DNA of 56,158 nt from Spirochaetaceae bacterium (GTDB taxonomy: Bacteria > Spirochaetota > Spirochaetia > Treponematales > Treponemataceae). Location: assembly GCA_017622135.1 (NCBI GenBank), contig JAGARR010000038.1:1-56158 (forward strand), given 5' to 3'. Made by a program: the position numbers and the translations under genes. The notes beneath the pieces were generated by a model. That model worked only from the letters and a program-made list of their open reading frames with translations, searched no databases and had not been told where the DNA came from. Positions within the stretch are counted from its first letter, which is position 1; each line of letters opens with the position of its first letter. This document shows, in pieces, positions 41,442-49,755 of this stretch.

Positions 41442-42680
41442 ATGAGGAAGGTACAATTTGCTCTTTTGGTACTGACGGCTACCCTGCTGTTCTTTGGATG
41501 CCAAAAGAAGGAGGGCTCCGCTGTTGCCGACGCTTCGGCTGGCACTGCATCGGCGGAATATCACATTGGCGTTGTGACAGGAACGGTATCCCAGTCCGAG
41601 GATGACCTGCGTGGTGCCGAGGAGCTTATCAAGCGGTACGGAAAGGTGGCTGACGGTGGAATTATCCAGCACATCACCTATCCCGATGACTTTATGTCCC
41701 AGCAGGAAACCACCATCTCCCAGATTGTGGCCCTAGCGGACGATCCCTTGATGAAGGCAATCATCGTAAACCAGGGAGTTCCCGGAACGGCGGAGGCTTT
41801 TAAGCGGGTAAAGGAAAAGCGTCCCGACATCCTCTGCTTTACGGGAGAGGCCCACGAGGATCCGCTGGTCATTCAGGCTTCTGCCGACCTAGCTGTTAAT
41901 GCGGACTTCATTTCTCGTGGCTACACCATCGTGTGGGCTGCCAAGGAGATGGGAGCCAGCAAGTTTGTCCACATCTCGTTCCCCCGCCACATGTCCTACG
42001 AGTCATTGGGTCTGCGCCGTCAGATTATGGAAGAGGCCTGCAAGGATCTCGGTCTGGAGTTCATTTTTGAGACGGCTCCCGACCCCACCAGTGATGTGGG
42101 TGTTGCTGGTGCCCAGCAGTTTATCCTGGAGAAGGTTCCCCAGTGGGTTGAAAAATACGGAAGCGAAACCGCTTTCTTCTGCACCAATGATGCCCACACC
42201 GAGCCGCTGCTAAAGCAACTTGCTGAGTATGGCGGAATGTTCGTGGAGGCGGATCTCCCTTCTCCTCTGATGGGCTATCCCGGTGCATTCGGCATTGATT
42301 TGACAGCGGAGGCCGGAAATTTCCCCGCAATTCTCAGCAAGGTGGAGTCCACCGTGGTGGAAAAGGCTGGACCAGGCCGCTTTGGTACCTGGGCTTATTC
42401 ATACGGCTTTACCGCCTCAGCTGGACTTGGTGAGTATGCCAAGCGCATCCTGGATGGCACTGCCCAGCTGAACAACATGGCCGACCTTTACGCCGCTCTG
42501 GGGGAATTCACTCCGGGGGCAAAGTGGAATGGTAGTGGCTATGTGGATGCCAGCACCGGTGTCCGGTCCAAGAATCATACGCTCATCTACATGGATACCT
42601 ACATTCTGGGGCAGGGCTACTTGTCCACCACTTCACTGGAAGTCCCCGAAAAGTATTACAACATCAAATTCAATCAATAA
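41442..42680 (+). CDS. DUF3798 periplasmic-binding lipoprotein
   Basis: 412 aa. The lipobox is FFGC (Cys at about 20). The fold is a type 1 periplasmic-binding protein: YHIGVVTGTVSQSEDDLRGA, KAIIVNQGVPGTAEAFKRVK, FVHISFPRHMSYESLGLRR, ETAFFCTNDAHTEPLLKQLA. This matches the DUF3798 group found beside RbsA-like ABC genes in Treponema and Fusobacteria. The ligand is unknown. Ribosome binding site TTGGAGG. A hairpin after the stop probably limits read-through to the transporter genes. Confidence 0.88.
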   Translation: MRKVQFALLVLTATLLFFGCQKKEGSAVADASAGTASAEYHIGVVTGTVSQSEDDLRGAEELIKRYGKVADGGIIQHITYPDDFMSQQETTISQIVALADDPLMKAIIVNQGVPGTAEAFKRVKEKRPDILCFTGEAHEDPLVIQASADLAVNADFISRGYTIVWAAKEMGASKFVHISFPRHMSYESLGLRRQIMEEACKDLGLEFIFETAPDPTSDVGVAGAQQFILEKVPQWVEKYGSETAFFCTNDAHTEPLLKQLAEYGGMFVEADLPSPLMGYPGAFGIDLTAEAGNFPAILSKVESTVVEKAGPGRFGTWAYSYGFTASAGLGEYAKRILDGTAQLNNMADLYAALGEFTPGAKWNGSGYVDASTGVRSKNHTLIYMDTYILGQGYLSTTSLEVPEKYYNIKFNQ

Positions 42681-42686
42681 TATAGA

Positions 42687-42751
42687 AATGAACCTGTCCT
42701 CTTTCCGGCGGCTCGACGAGGAGTGCTGGAGGGGAGGGCAGGTTCATTTTA
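42687..42751 (+). terminator. Attenuator-like hairpin between binding protein and ATPase genes
   Basis: AATGAACCTGTCC (42687-42699) pairs with GGGCAGGTTCATT (42736-42748), with one G-T wobble, followed by TTTTA. The T run is short, so partial termination is likely. Confidence 0.7.
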
Positions 42752-42767
42752 CTCATCAGGAATTATC

Positions 42768-44345
42768 GTGGATAAGGCAAGACCTCTGTTGGAGTTAAAG
42801 AACATTACCAAGGACTTTTCCGGGACCCGTGTGCTGGAGGATGTCAGTTTTTCAGTGGATGCCGGCGAGATTGTGGGGCTCGTTGGTGAGAACGGTGCGG
42901 GAAAGACTACTTTGATGAGCATCCTGTTTGGAATGCCCGTTATTGGCGAGACAGGCGGCTATGGTGGAACCATCCTCATCGATGGCAAGCCGGTGCAATT
43001 TTCCTCGCCCTTTGCGGCTCTGGATGCAGGAATCGGCATGGTACACCAGGAATTCTCCCTCATTCCGGGCTTTACCACCACCGAGAATATCATGCTGAAC
43101 TGTGAGATTACTCGTCCGTCCCTCCTTGAAGCCGTGTTTGGTTCTCGTATGAGGACGCTGGATCGTCCGGCAATGAAAGAGACAGCCCAGAGTGCCATAG
43201 GCAGGCTGGGGCTTTCCATCGACAGCGATATGCTCGTGTCGGAGATGCCGGTGGGCTATAAGCAGTTTACCGAAATTGCTAGGGAAATCACTCGGGAGAG
43301 TGTCCGCCTGCTGGTTTTGGATGAGCCCACTGCGGTACTGACAGAGACCGAAGCAGAGATTTTGCTGGATTCCTTGAGGAAGCTGTCCCAGGACGGTATT
43401 TCCGTAGTTTTTATCTCCCATCGCCTGCATGAAGTGATGGACCTTTGCCATCGGGTTATTACCCTGCGGGATGGGCGGGCAATCCGGGATGTGCTGATTC
43501 AGGATACAAATATAGAACAGATAGCGGCCTCTTTGGTGGGGAGGGAGGTTTCCCAGAGTTCTAGCAGTGGCATGCGCTCTCTGCCCTCTCCTATTGTGCT
43601 GGAGGTGGAGCATCTTCAGGTGGACATGCCGGGAGAGACCGTGCGTGATGTCTGTTTTTCTGTTAGGGAGGGGGAGATTTTTGGCATCGGCGGCCTGGCC
43701 GGACAGGGTAAGCTTGGGGTGTCGAATGGAATCATGGGTCTGTATCCTGCCGCTGGGTCTGTCGTCTTTAAGGGCAAGCCGCTTACCCTCAACAGTCCCC
43801 GCCATGCTCTGAATGCAGGCATGGCCTTTGTGTCAGAGGACCGGCGGGGCGTGGGACTTTTACTGGATGAGTCACTGGAGTGGAACATGACCTTTACTGC
43901 CATGCAGACAAAAAATCAATTTTTGCATAGCTTTTTGGGCGGTTTAATTAGATTGCGCAATGAAAGGGCTATGGAAGAGCTGGCAAAAAAATATATCGAC
44001 ATGCTTGCCATCAAGTGTACGGGGCCAAAGCAGCGGGCACGGGAGCTTTCTGGAGGAAACCAGCAGAAGGTGTGCCTTGCAAAAGCCTTTTGTCTGGAGC
44101 CTGAGCTGCTCTTCGTTTCCGAGCCAACCCGTGGCATCGACGTGGGTGCAAAGGAAATAGTGCTGGACGTGCTGCGAAAATACAACCGGGAGCAGGGAAT
44201 TACCATTGTGATGGTGTCCAGCGAGCTGGAGGAGCTGCGGTCAATTTGTGATCGGGTGGGCATCATTTCTAGCGGAAGGATGGCAGGAATCTTGGAGGCC
44301 CAGGCCGAGCCAACACAATTTGCCCTGTTGATGTCAGGAGACTAA
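42768..44345 (+). CDS. Sugar-type ABC ATPase with two nucleotide-binding domains
   Basis: 525 aa from the GTG at 42768. CAGGA precedes it; a longer frame from 42723 would overlap the attenuator hairpin. It resembles RbsA/MglA. Domain 1: Walker A GLVGENGAGKTT, a degenerate signature (VSEMPVGYKQFTEIA) and Walker B LLVLDEPTAVL. Domain 2: the Walker A equivalent is degenerate (GLAGQGKLGV), with signature ELSGGNQQKVCLAKA and LLFVSEPTRGID, where the usual Walker B Asp is Ser. Such asymmetry is normal in this family. It powers import through the two permeases that follow. Confidence 0.94.
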   Translation: MDKARPLLELKNITKDFSGTRVLEDVSFSVDAGEIVGLVGENGAGKTTLMSILFGMPVIGETGGYGGTILIDGKPVQFSSPFAALDAGIGMVHQEFSLIPGFTTTENIMLNCEITRPSLLEAVFGSRMRTLDRPAMKETAQSAIGRLGLSIDSDMLVSEMPVGYKQFTEIAREITRESVRLLVLDEPTAVLTETEAEILLDSLRKLSQDGISVVFISHRLHEVMDLCHRVITLRDGRAIRDVLIQDTNIEQIAASLVGREVSQSSSSGMRSLPSPIVLEVEHLQVDMPGETVRDVCFSVREGEIFGIGGLAGQGKLGVSNGIMGLYPAAGSVVFKGKPLTLNSPRHALNAGMAFVSEDRRGVGLLLDESLEWNMTFTAMQTKNQFLHSFLGGLIRLRNERAMEELAKKYIDMLAIKCTGPKQRARELSGGNQQKVCLAKAFCLEPELLFVSEPTRGIDVGAKEIVLDVLRKYNREQGITIVMVSSELEELRSICDRVGIISSGRMAGILEAQAEPTQFALLMSGD

Positions 44346-44346
44346 C

Positions 44347-45417
44347 GTGAAAGAGATGATATACTCAAGCCTAATGCAAGGCATCCGCCAAAGACTAGAG
44401 GAGTTTGGACTTCCCCGCATTATCATAGCCCTCTTCCTCGTGGCCTTGTTTGTGGTGGCACCCTTTGTGGACGTGAATGTGGCAGCCTCCCTGTCGGACA
44501 TTATCAATCGGTTCGGCATGAACGGCCTCTTGGTGCTGGCTATGGTTCCCATGATTCAGGCTGGCTGTGGCCTGAATTTTGGCCTGTCGTTAGGGGTCAT
44601 TGCTGGTCTGCTGGGCTCCACCCTGGCCATGCAGTTCGGGCTGACGGGCTGGGGCGGTATCTTCGGAGCCATGGCCATTTCCATCCCCTTTGCGGTGCTC
44701 TTCGGCTGGGGCTACAGCCTGCTGCTGAACCGGGTAAAGGGAGAGGAGATGACCATAGCCATGTACGTGGGATTTGCTGCCGTCATGTTTATGTCGATTA
44801 TGTGGCTGGTTCTGCCCTATTCCAGCAGCAACATGGTGTGGGGCTACCAGGGGCGGGGCTTGCGGACGACCATTACCCTGGATGGCTATTGGGTAAAGCA
44901 GCTGAGCTCCTTCCTTGCCTTTAGGATTGGCAGGAGCTTTGTCTTTCCTACGGGTATGATTCTGTTCATCGTCCTGTGCTGTACCGCCATGTGGCTCTTT
45001 CTCCGCTCAAAGACAGGAACCGCTCTCACGGCCGTGGGGTCAAATCCTGACTTTGCCCGCTCCAGTGGCATAGACATCAACAGGATGAGAACCATCAGTG
45101 TCATCCTTTCCACCGTCCTGGGAGCCTTTGGCATCCTGGTGTACCAGCAGAGCTTTGGCTTTATCCAGCTCTACGGTGCGCCCCTGTACATGTCCTTTCC
45201 TGCGGTGGCGGCCATCCTCATTGGGGGAGCCTCCATCAACAAGGCTTCGATACTGAACGTAATTGTGGGCACCATCCTGTTCCAGGGAATCCTCACCATG
45301 ACTCCCTCTGTGGTCAACGGAGTGCTGCAGACCGACATGTCAGAGGTTATCAGAATCGTGCTGTCCAACGGCATGATTTTGTACGCCCTGACCCGAAAGA
45401 CAGGAGGACGTAGATGA
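44347..45417 (+). CDS. ABC permease (RbsC/BPD_transp_2-like) 1
   Basis: 356 aa with a GTG start, 1 nt after the ATPase stop, with CAGGAG just before. About nine hydrophobic helices. Family phrases: LNFGLSLGVIAGLLG, TALTAVGSNPDFARSSGIDI and VAAILIGGASINKASI. It pairs with the next gene's product to form the membrane channel. Confidence 0.93.
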   Translation: MKEMIYSSLMQGIRQRLEEFGLPRIIIALFLVALFVVAPFVDVNVAASLSDIINRFGMNGLLVLAMVPMIQAGCGLNFGLSLGVIAGLLGSTLAMQFGLTGWGGIFGAMAISIPFAVLFGWGYSLLLNRVKGEEMTIAMYVGFAAVMFMSIMWLVLPYSSSNMVWGYQGRGLRTTITLDGYWVKQLSSFLAFRIGRSFVFPTGMILFIVLCCTAMWLFLRSKTGTALTAVGSNPDFARSSGIDINRMRTISVILSTVLGAFGILVYQQSFGFIQLYGAPLYMSFPAVAAILIGGASINKASILNVIVGTILFQGILTMTPSVVNGVLQTDMSEVIRIVLSNGMILYALTRKTGGRR

Positions 45418-46532
45418 AGCGAATTCATTGTAGTGCAAGGACATTCCTGGCAAACAACCTGGTGGCGGTTATCTTTCTGGTGTTGACAATGGTTTCCATC
45501 CCCCTGTCAGGATTTTCGGCCTCGTACATTGTCAACGAGATTCTGTCCCGAATCGGACGCAATGCCTTTCTGGTGTTTTCCCTGATTCTACCGATTATGG
45601 CGGGAATGGGCATAAACTTTGGCATGGTGCTGGGGGCCATGGCCGGACAGATTGGCCTGATTTTTGCAATGGACTGGAACCTGGCAGGCATCCAGGCGCT
45701 GGTGTTTGCCGCCTTGGTGGGAATGCCCATCTCCGTGCTGTTGGGCTGGATTGCCGGCTCCATCCTGAACAAGGCTCGTGGCCGTGAGATGGTAACAAGC
45801 TACATCCTAGGATTCTTCTTTAACGGAATCTATCAGTTTATTGTGCTGTACATGTTCGGCTCTGTAATTCCCCTGCACAACAAGGCGATTTCCCTGTCCC
45901 GTGGCTACGGTGTGCGCAATACGCTGAATCTGGAGTCGGTGCGGCAGGTGCTGGATACTACCCTGTCGCTCAGGATTGCGGGCATTCAGATTCCCCTGCT
46001 GTCCTACCTGATTATAGGAAGCCTCTGCCTGTTTATCGTCTGGTTCAAAAAGACCAAGCTGGGCCATGACATGCGGGCGGTGGGGCAGGACCAGCAGGTG
46101 TCCACAGCCGCAGGTATCTCTGTGGAGCGCACCAGGATTCTTGCCATTGTCATTTCCACGGTTTTGGCCTGTCTTGGGCAGATTGTCCTCCTGCAGAATC
46201 TGGGGAACATGAACACCTACAATGCCCATGACCAAACCGGCTTTTTTGCCGCAGCCGCCATTTTGGTTGGCGGTGCCACCGTAACCAAGGCAACCATCCC
46301 TAACTGCTTTGTTGGTGTCTTTTTGCTGCACCTGATGTACATTGTGGTTCCACGGGCAGGGCAGAATGTCTTTGGGGACGGCAATATCGGCGAGTATTTC
46401 CGGCAGTTTATAGGATATGGAGTCATCGCCCTATCCTTGATTATCCACGGATGGCGGACTAAAAAGAATGCAGAGGCCGCCCGCAAGAGGATGATGGATG
46501 AGGCAGGAGGGCAGCATGAGCAGACAGCATAG
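45414..46532 (+). CDS. ABC permease (RbsC/BPD_transp_2-like) 2
   Basis: 372 aa. The ATGA overlaps the previous stop; ribosome binding site GGAGG. About nine hydrophobic helices. Family phrases: GINFGMVLGAMAGQIG, HDMRAVGQDQQVSTAAGISV and AAAILVGGATVTKATI. It is a paralogue of permease 1; two distinct permeases suggest a heterodimer. The C-terminus is basic and ends close to the DUF6672 start. Confidence 0.93.
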   Translation: MKRIHCSARTFLANNLVAVIFLVLTMVSIPLSGFSASYIVNEILSRIGRNAFLVFSLILPIMAGMGINFGMVLGAMAGQIGLIFAMDWNLAGIQALVFAALVGMPISVLLGWIAGSILNKARGREMVTSYILGFFFNGIYQFIVLYMFGSVIPLHNKAISLSRGYGVRNTLNLESVRQVLDTTLSLRIAGIQIPLLSYLIIGSLCLFIVWFKKTKLGHDMRAVGQDQQVSTAAGISVERTRILAIVISTVLACLGQIVLLQNLGNMNTYNAHDQTGFFAAAAILVGGATVTKATIPNCFVGVFLLHLMYIVVPRAGQNVFGDGNIGEYFRQFIGYGVIALSLIIHGWRTKKNAEAARKRMMDEAGGQHEQTA

Positions 46533-46896
46533 GATTTTTGCTATTCGTGGTGGCCTCATCCTGTGCTACCTCCTGCTAGCTTTGGCTATGTTCCTGACGG
46601 GAAGGACACATACCTTGCTGCTCGACAATAAGGGGAGCCAGGAGGGTATGTATACGGCTGTCAAGGGGATGACAGTGCGGGTGAATGGCGGCGACTCGGA
46701 GGAGATGCTGCGCAACGACAGGATTCTGCTTACGGTAAAGGGACAGCGGATACGGCTTGAAGTGGAATTCTTTGATGGCAGTCCGAGTCAGGAATTTACA
46801 CTGAAGATTCCCCTGTTCCAGGACACGGTGCTCCTGTCGGTGCCCAAGCTCCTCGCCGGTGTGGAGCCTGCCCTAGAAGCATTTTCGACGGACTGA
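46516..46896 (+). CDS. DUF6672-like single-pass membrane protein
   Basis: 126 aa from the ATG at 46516 (AGGAGGG before it), overlapping permease 2 by 17 nt. One N-terminal TM (about 8-28) precedes an extracytoplasmic beta-rich domain (HTLLLDNKGSQEG, GMTVRVNGGDSEEML, RILLTVKGQRIRLEVEFF). Proteins like this accompany DUF3798 transporters. It may be an accessory periplasmic subunit. The function is unknown. Confidence 0.78.
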   Translation: MSRQHRIFAIRGGLILCYLLLALAMFLTGRTHTLLLDNKGSQEGMYTAVKGMTVRVNGGDSEEMLRNDRILLTVKGQRIRLEVEFFDGSPSQEFTLKIPLFQDTVLLSVPKLLAGVEPALEAFSTD

Positions 46897-47256
46897 CCCA
46901 GGCCCTCAGTCTGTGGCTGGCAAGGGAGAGGGGAAACTATCCTGCTGGAGGCTGTAGACTTCTTGTTTCTGGCTCTTGCCTTATTTAAGGTCTGGCTTCC
47001 AGCGGCAAAATCAAAGACCTGCGGTACCCTCTCCCAATTCCCTTCAGCAGGCTTAGGGAACACAAACGGCGTATACCCTGCTTAGGGACGACATTCTTGC
47101 AAATGATGCGGAGGCACTGGCAGAAGACACCGTCTACGCCTACACAAATGCCCTGAGAAAAGTGAGATGGCCCGGTTGTGGAGGACGCTGCACCATTGGG
47201 ATGTGGCGGATGCTCAGCCAGTACGTGGTGGTTGCCAGGAAGTAGCCCAGCAGCAG
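46897..47256 (+). other. Gene-poor stretch with a possible gene remnant
   Basis: No intact gene. One plus-strand frame reads LRDDILANDAEALAEDTVYA and on to a TAG at 47244-47246 just before a terminator, which looks like the end of a decayed gene. A nearby frame reads MARLWRTLHHWDVADAQP, hinting at a frameshift. I do not recognise the family. The first 150 nt show nothing. Confidence 0.3.
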
Positions 47257-47265
47257 AATGACAAG

Positions 47266-47312
47266 AAGCCCCAAGGCCCACTGGTAGGTGGAGCTTGGGG
47301 CTTGTTTGTTTT
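47266..47312 (+). terminator. Intrinsic terminator, possibly bidirectional
   Basis: AAGCCCCAAG (47266-47275) pairs with CTTGGGGCTT (47294-47303), followed by GTTTGTTTT. It lies just past the end of the leftward DUF4469 gene and could stop transcripts from both sides. Confidence 0.75.
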
Positions 47313-47318
47313 GGAAAG

Positions 47319-48089
47319 CTAGGTTATTTGGACAGGGGAACTGACCATCTGGACTGCATCCTTCCTGTTTCGGCCTTTGGACAAGTAGTTTGTCTTGACC
47401 ACGATGCAGTAGGAGGCACCCTCCGTCAGGCTGTCTGGAACAAAGAAGTTCAACTCTCCCGGTAGATTCCGGAAGATTTTTTCCTCTGCAACAGCAACCC
47501 AGTTGTTCTCGTCACGGTCATACTCACCCTTGCCGTCCAGCGGGGCAAAGTAAATGCCAGAATCTGTTTCGCCAAGCTTTAGCTTGCTGCCGTACACTGC
47601 AACCGGCTTGTCCTTGGCGGCAGTGCCGTCGCTTTGCTTTGTCACCAAGTTCCGAACCTCGGTGATTTCGTGTTCAGAATCCACATACACCACCTTGTCC
47701 ACATTCAGGGAGCTGACGGCATCCTGGGCAATCTTGGTGGGGGAGAGCTTGATGACAAAGTGCCCCTTTTCTGGCACATCGCTTTTTCCCTTGGCATTGC
47801 ACTTCATGGCAATGTACATGGTGGCCAGGTCCAGAAGGTTCACCGCCTTTCCCTGCTCAAGCATCTTGAGCATCTTCTTCTGAATCAAAATCGCCGAGTA
47901 TTGCAGCAGATGGGGATCCAAGCCCTTGTTTTCCTCTGCAATCTCCGAGATGATGTTCTTGAAGCTTGCCGTATTGCGACTTACCCGTGCATAGTAAGAT
48001 CCGTCTTTCTTCAGGTAGTTCTCATGCAGTGTGATGCTCACACTGGAACTACTGTTTTCTAGAGTCGAGATATTCTCAATCTTTGCCAT
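47319..48089 (-). CDS. HU-like DNA-binding protein with a DUF4469 domain
   Basis: 256 aa from the ATG at 48089 (AAGGA 8 nt before; an ATG at 48107 lacks a site). The N-terminal half (ITLHENYLKKDGSYYARVSR, then FVIKLSPTKIAQDAVSSL) resembles the IHF/HU-like domain of Bvu_2165-type proteins. The C-terminal half (NWVAVAEEKIFRNLPGELNF, SYCIVVKTNYLS) is an Ig-like DUF4469 module. The function is unknown; such proteins are often found in integrated elements. The 5' region contains the three-way-junction repeat. Confidence 0.8.
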   Translation of the reverse strand: MAKIENISTLENSSSSVSITLHENYLKKDGSYYARVSRNTASFKNIISEIAEENKGLDPHLLQYSAILIQKKMLKMLEQGKAVNLLDLATMYIAMKCNAKGKSDVPEKGHFVIKLSPTKIAQDAVSSLNVDKVVYVDSEHEITEVRNLVTKQSDGTAAKDKPVAVYGSKLKLGETDSGIYFAPLDGKGEYDRDENNWVAVAEEKIFRNLPGELNFFVPDSLTEGASYCIVVKTNYLSKGRNRKDAVQMVSSPVQIT

Positions 48090-48193
48090 AATAATTTCCT
48101 TTGCCACTTCTTGTGGCGCTTGTAAAAATCAAGACCTCATACGAAATCTTTTTGAAAAACTTGCACAAATTTGTACAAGGGGCCAAAAATCGG

Positions 48194-48302
48194 CTTGCAA
48201 AAAATGGCAACAGAAAGTAGAATATTTTTTGTCAAGTAGTTTGCTACTTTCTGTTGCTGGCTTGAGCCTATTGGAGTAGGCTTAGGCCATTTTTTTTGCA
48301 AG
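48194..48302. repeat. Three-way-junction inverted repeat
   Basis: The outer stem CTTGCAAAAAATGG (48194-48207) pairs with CCATTTTTTTTGCAAG (48287-48302). Inside are hairpin 1, CAACAGAAAGTAG/CTACTTTCTGTTG (48208-48220/48244-48256, 23-nt loop), and hairpin 2, CTTGAGCCTA/TAGGCTTAGG (48261-48270/48277-48286). The hairpins stack on the outer stem with no unpaired base except CTGG between them. On each strand a hairpin is followed by CCAT and a T run, so it may be a bidirectional terminator. It could also be an ncRNA or a small mobile element. Confidence 0.7.
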
Positions 48303-48313
48303 CGTCCATACAA

Positions 48314-48961
48314 TCATACAACGCATGGTTCCCTCCTTTGCCTAGTGGTGGAACAGGCTTGCCATGTATGAGCAAGCCATTTCCCCATCTCTTCTATCAG
48401 GACACAGACAACCTCTCCAATGGGGGCTATAATGTAGGCGGCAATAGCCTCCTCATCGGTTTTGTCTAGAAACAGGTCATCGGTGAACAGCAGCACTGTT
48501 ATTGAATCGGTTTGAGTCTCATGAGCCTGCATTTGCAGTGAATCCTGGGTGCAAAGCTCGGTTTGGTAGCGTAGGCCTGGTATAGAGGAAAGTATTCGCA
48601 GCGCCAGGCTTTGCATGTAGTGGCACACCTCGTGGGCAATGGTGACGAGGGCTTCCGATTCCCCCTCCAGTGCGGCATCATACACATCGCTTCTGATTCG
48701 GATGGTATTGTCCGCCGGGGTATACGATGCGGCACAATGAGGGCTGTGGGGCCACTCCTGTGCATCTATGATTTTGTAATTGAATGTCCCATCCAAGGAT
48801 GAGATGACATGCTCCATACAGTACAGGGGATTGAACCGACTGTGCCGGTGGCATCCACCCAACAATCTGAGCCAAAAGGCCATTCGCTGTATTCCAGTAT
48901 CGGTAAGCACCAATACTGGAACGGACTGATTTTCTCCTACATCATTCTGTTGTACTTCCAT
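48314..48961 (-). CDS. ImmA/IrrE-type metallopeptidase
   Basis: 215 aa from the ATG at 48961 (AGGAG 10 nt before); a TTG at 48985 would add 8 residues. The zinc motif is IAHEVCHYMQSL (HExxH) at about residue 110. The N-terminal part (MAFWLRLLGGCHRHSRFNPL) is unusual for the family. Such peptidases cut a partner XRE repressor to release expression of mobile or defence genes. It overlaps the XRE gene by 20 nt, and the partner is its likely substrate (inference). Confidence 0.75.
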   Translation of the reverse strand: MEVQQNDVGENQSVPVLVLTDTGIQRMAFWLRLLGGCHRHSRFNPLYCMEHVISSLDGTFNYKIIDAQEWPHSPHCAASYTPADNTIRIRSDVYDAALEGESEALVTIAHEVCHYMQSLALRILSSIPGLRYQTELCTQDSLQMQAHETQTDSITVLLFTDDLFLDKTDEEAIAAYIIAPIGEVVCVLIEEMGKWLAHTWQACSTTRQRREPCVV

Positions 48962-49343
48962 AGGCTGCTGCTCCTGAATCCTCAAATTCCTTGAGAAGTC
49001 TCTTTAACTGTTCCACCTGCTGTGCGGTCAGCTTGGAAAAATCCCGGGCAAACATGACTGCGGTCTGAATGTAGTCATGGTTCCCCTTATGGTTTTCAAA
49101 CTGAACGGCAACGGCTCCCTTGGTCTGGGCCTTTGCCTCCTCCAGCTCATTGATCTGAGAGTCATTCAGATTGTATTTCTGCGCAAGCTTTGCAATCAGG
49201 TCATCTGGAATGACACGTCCATTGTTTTCTATGGCCGAAAGATATGCTGGCGAAATCTCCAGCCTCTTTGCCATGTCTCCCAAAATCTCAGAGTGGTCAA
49301 TTCTGAGTTTCCTCAGTACCTTTCCAAAATCTGTTACTGACAT
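48942..49343 (-). CDS. XRE-family repressor paired with ImmA-like peptidase
   Basis: 133 aa from the ATG at 49343 (GGGAG 7 nt before); in-frame sequence to 49439 lacks a start with a ribosome binding site. The helix-turn-helix is at about 5-65 (FGKVLRKLRIDHSEILGDMA, YLSAIENNGRVIP). The C-terminal half is charged and helical (KLTAQQVEQLKRLLKEFEDS). It is transcribed away from hsdR, across a spacer with three copies of TTTCATNNNATGAAA that are its best candidate operators. Confidence 0.88.
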   Translation of the reverse strand: MSVTDFGKVLRKLRIDHSEILGDMAKRLEISPAYLSAIENNGRVIPDDLIAKLAQKYNLNDSQINELEEAKAQTKGAVAVQFENHKGNHDYIQTAVMFARDFSKLTAQQVEQLKRLLKEFEDSGAAAYGSTTE

Positions 49344-49501
49344 CTTATTACTCCCTTGTCTCTGTAGAATCCACCGGATTTTTATTGAAGGGATTTTACT
49401 CCTTACATTGAATGTAACCCAAAATAGAAAATATTGCAAGTGTTTTTAGTAAAAATATTCACTAATTTGTGAAATAAAATACCTGTACTTGAAATTCAAA
49501 A

Positions 49502-49583
49502 TTTCATTACATGAAACGAGGAATTTCATGCAATGAAATTCCGACCGTTCTAGCTAGAACGGTTCCCGTTTCATGTAAGGAAA
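49502..49583. promoter_or_regulatory. Operator array TTTCATNNNATGAAA and central 20-bp palindrome
   Basis: Sites: TTTCATTACATGAAA (49502-49516), TTTCATGCAATGAAA (49524-49538, extended to a 10+10 palindrome with GGAA/TTCC ends at 49520-49542) and TTTCATGTAAGGAAA (49569-49583, one mismatch). Starts are 22 and 45 bp apart, about two and four helical turns. Between sites 2 and 3 lies a perfect 20-bp palindrome, ACCGTTCTAGCTAGAACGGT (49544-49563). The array is in the divergent spacer between the XRE-ImmA pair and hsdR. Confidence 0.75.
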
Positions 49584-49755
49584 TTCCGGCTTTTTGAGCC
49601 AGTCAGGTCGGGCGTGCGTGCAAGGACAGGGGAACATGTCTAGCTAGATACAGAATCATGCGACATCCATATTAAGCCATTCTGGGATTAACCAGTGTTA
49701 TATGTAGAAAAATTGAAGAATTCGTGGTAGCATACACGGGTGAGGATCCTATAGT

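Noticed and set aside
48221..48243. TTGACA-like box in the loop of hairpin 1 as a leftward promoter
   Set aside because: No -10 box at the right spacing; the neighbouring sequence is committed to the hairpin stem.
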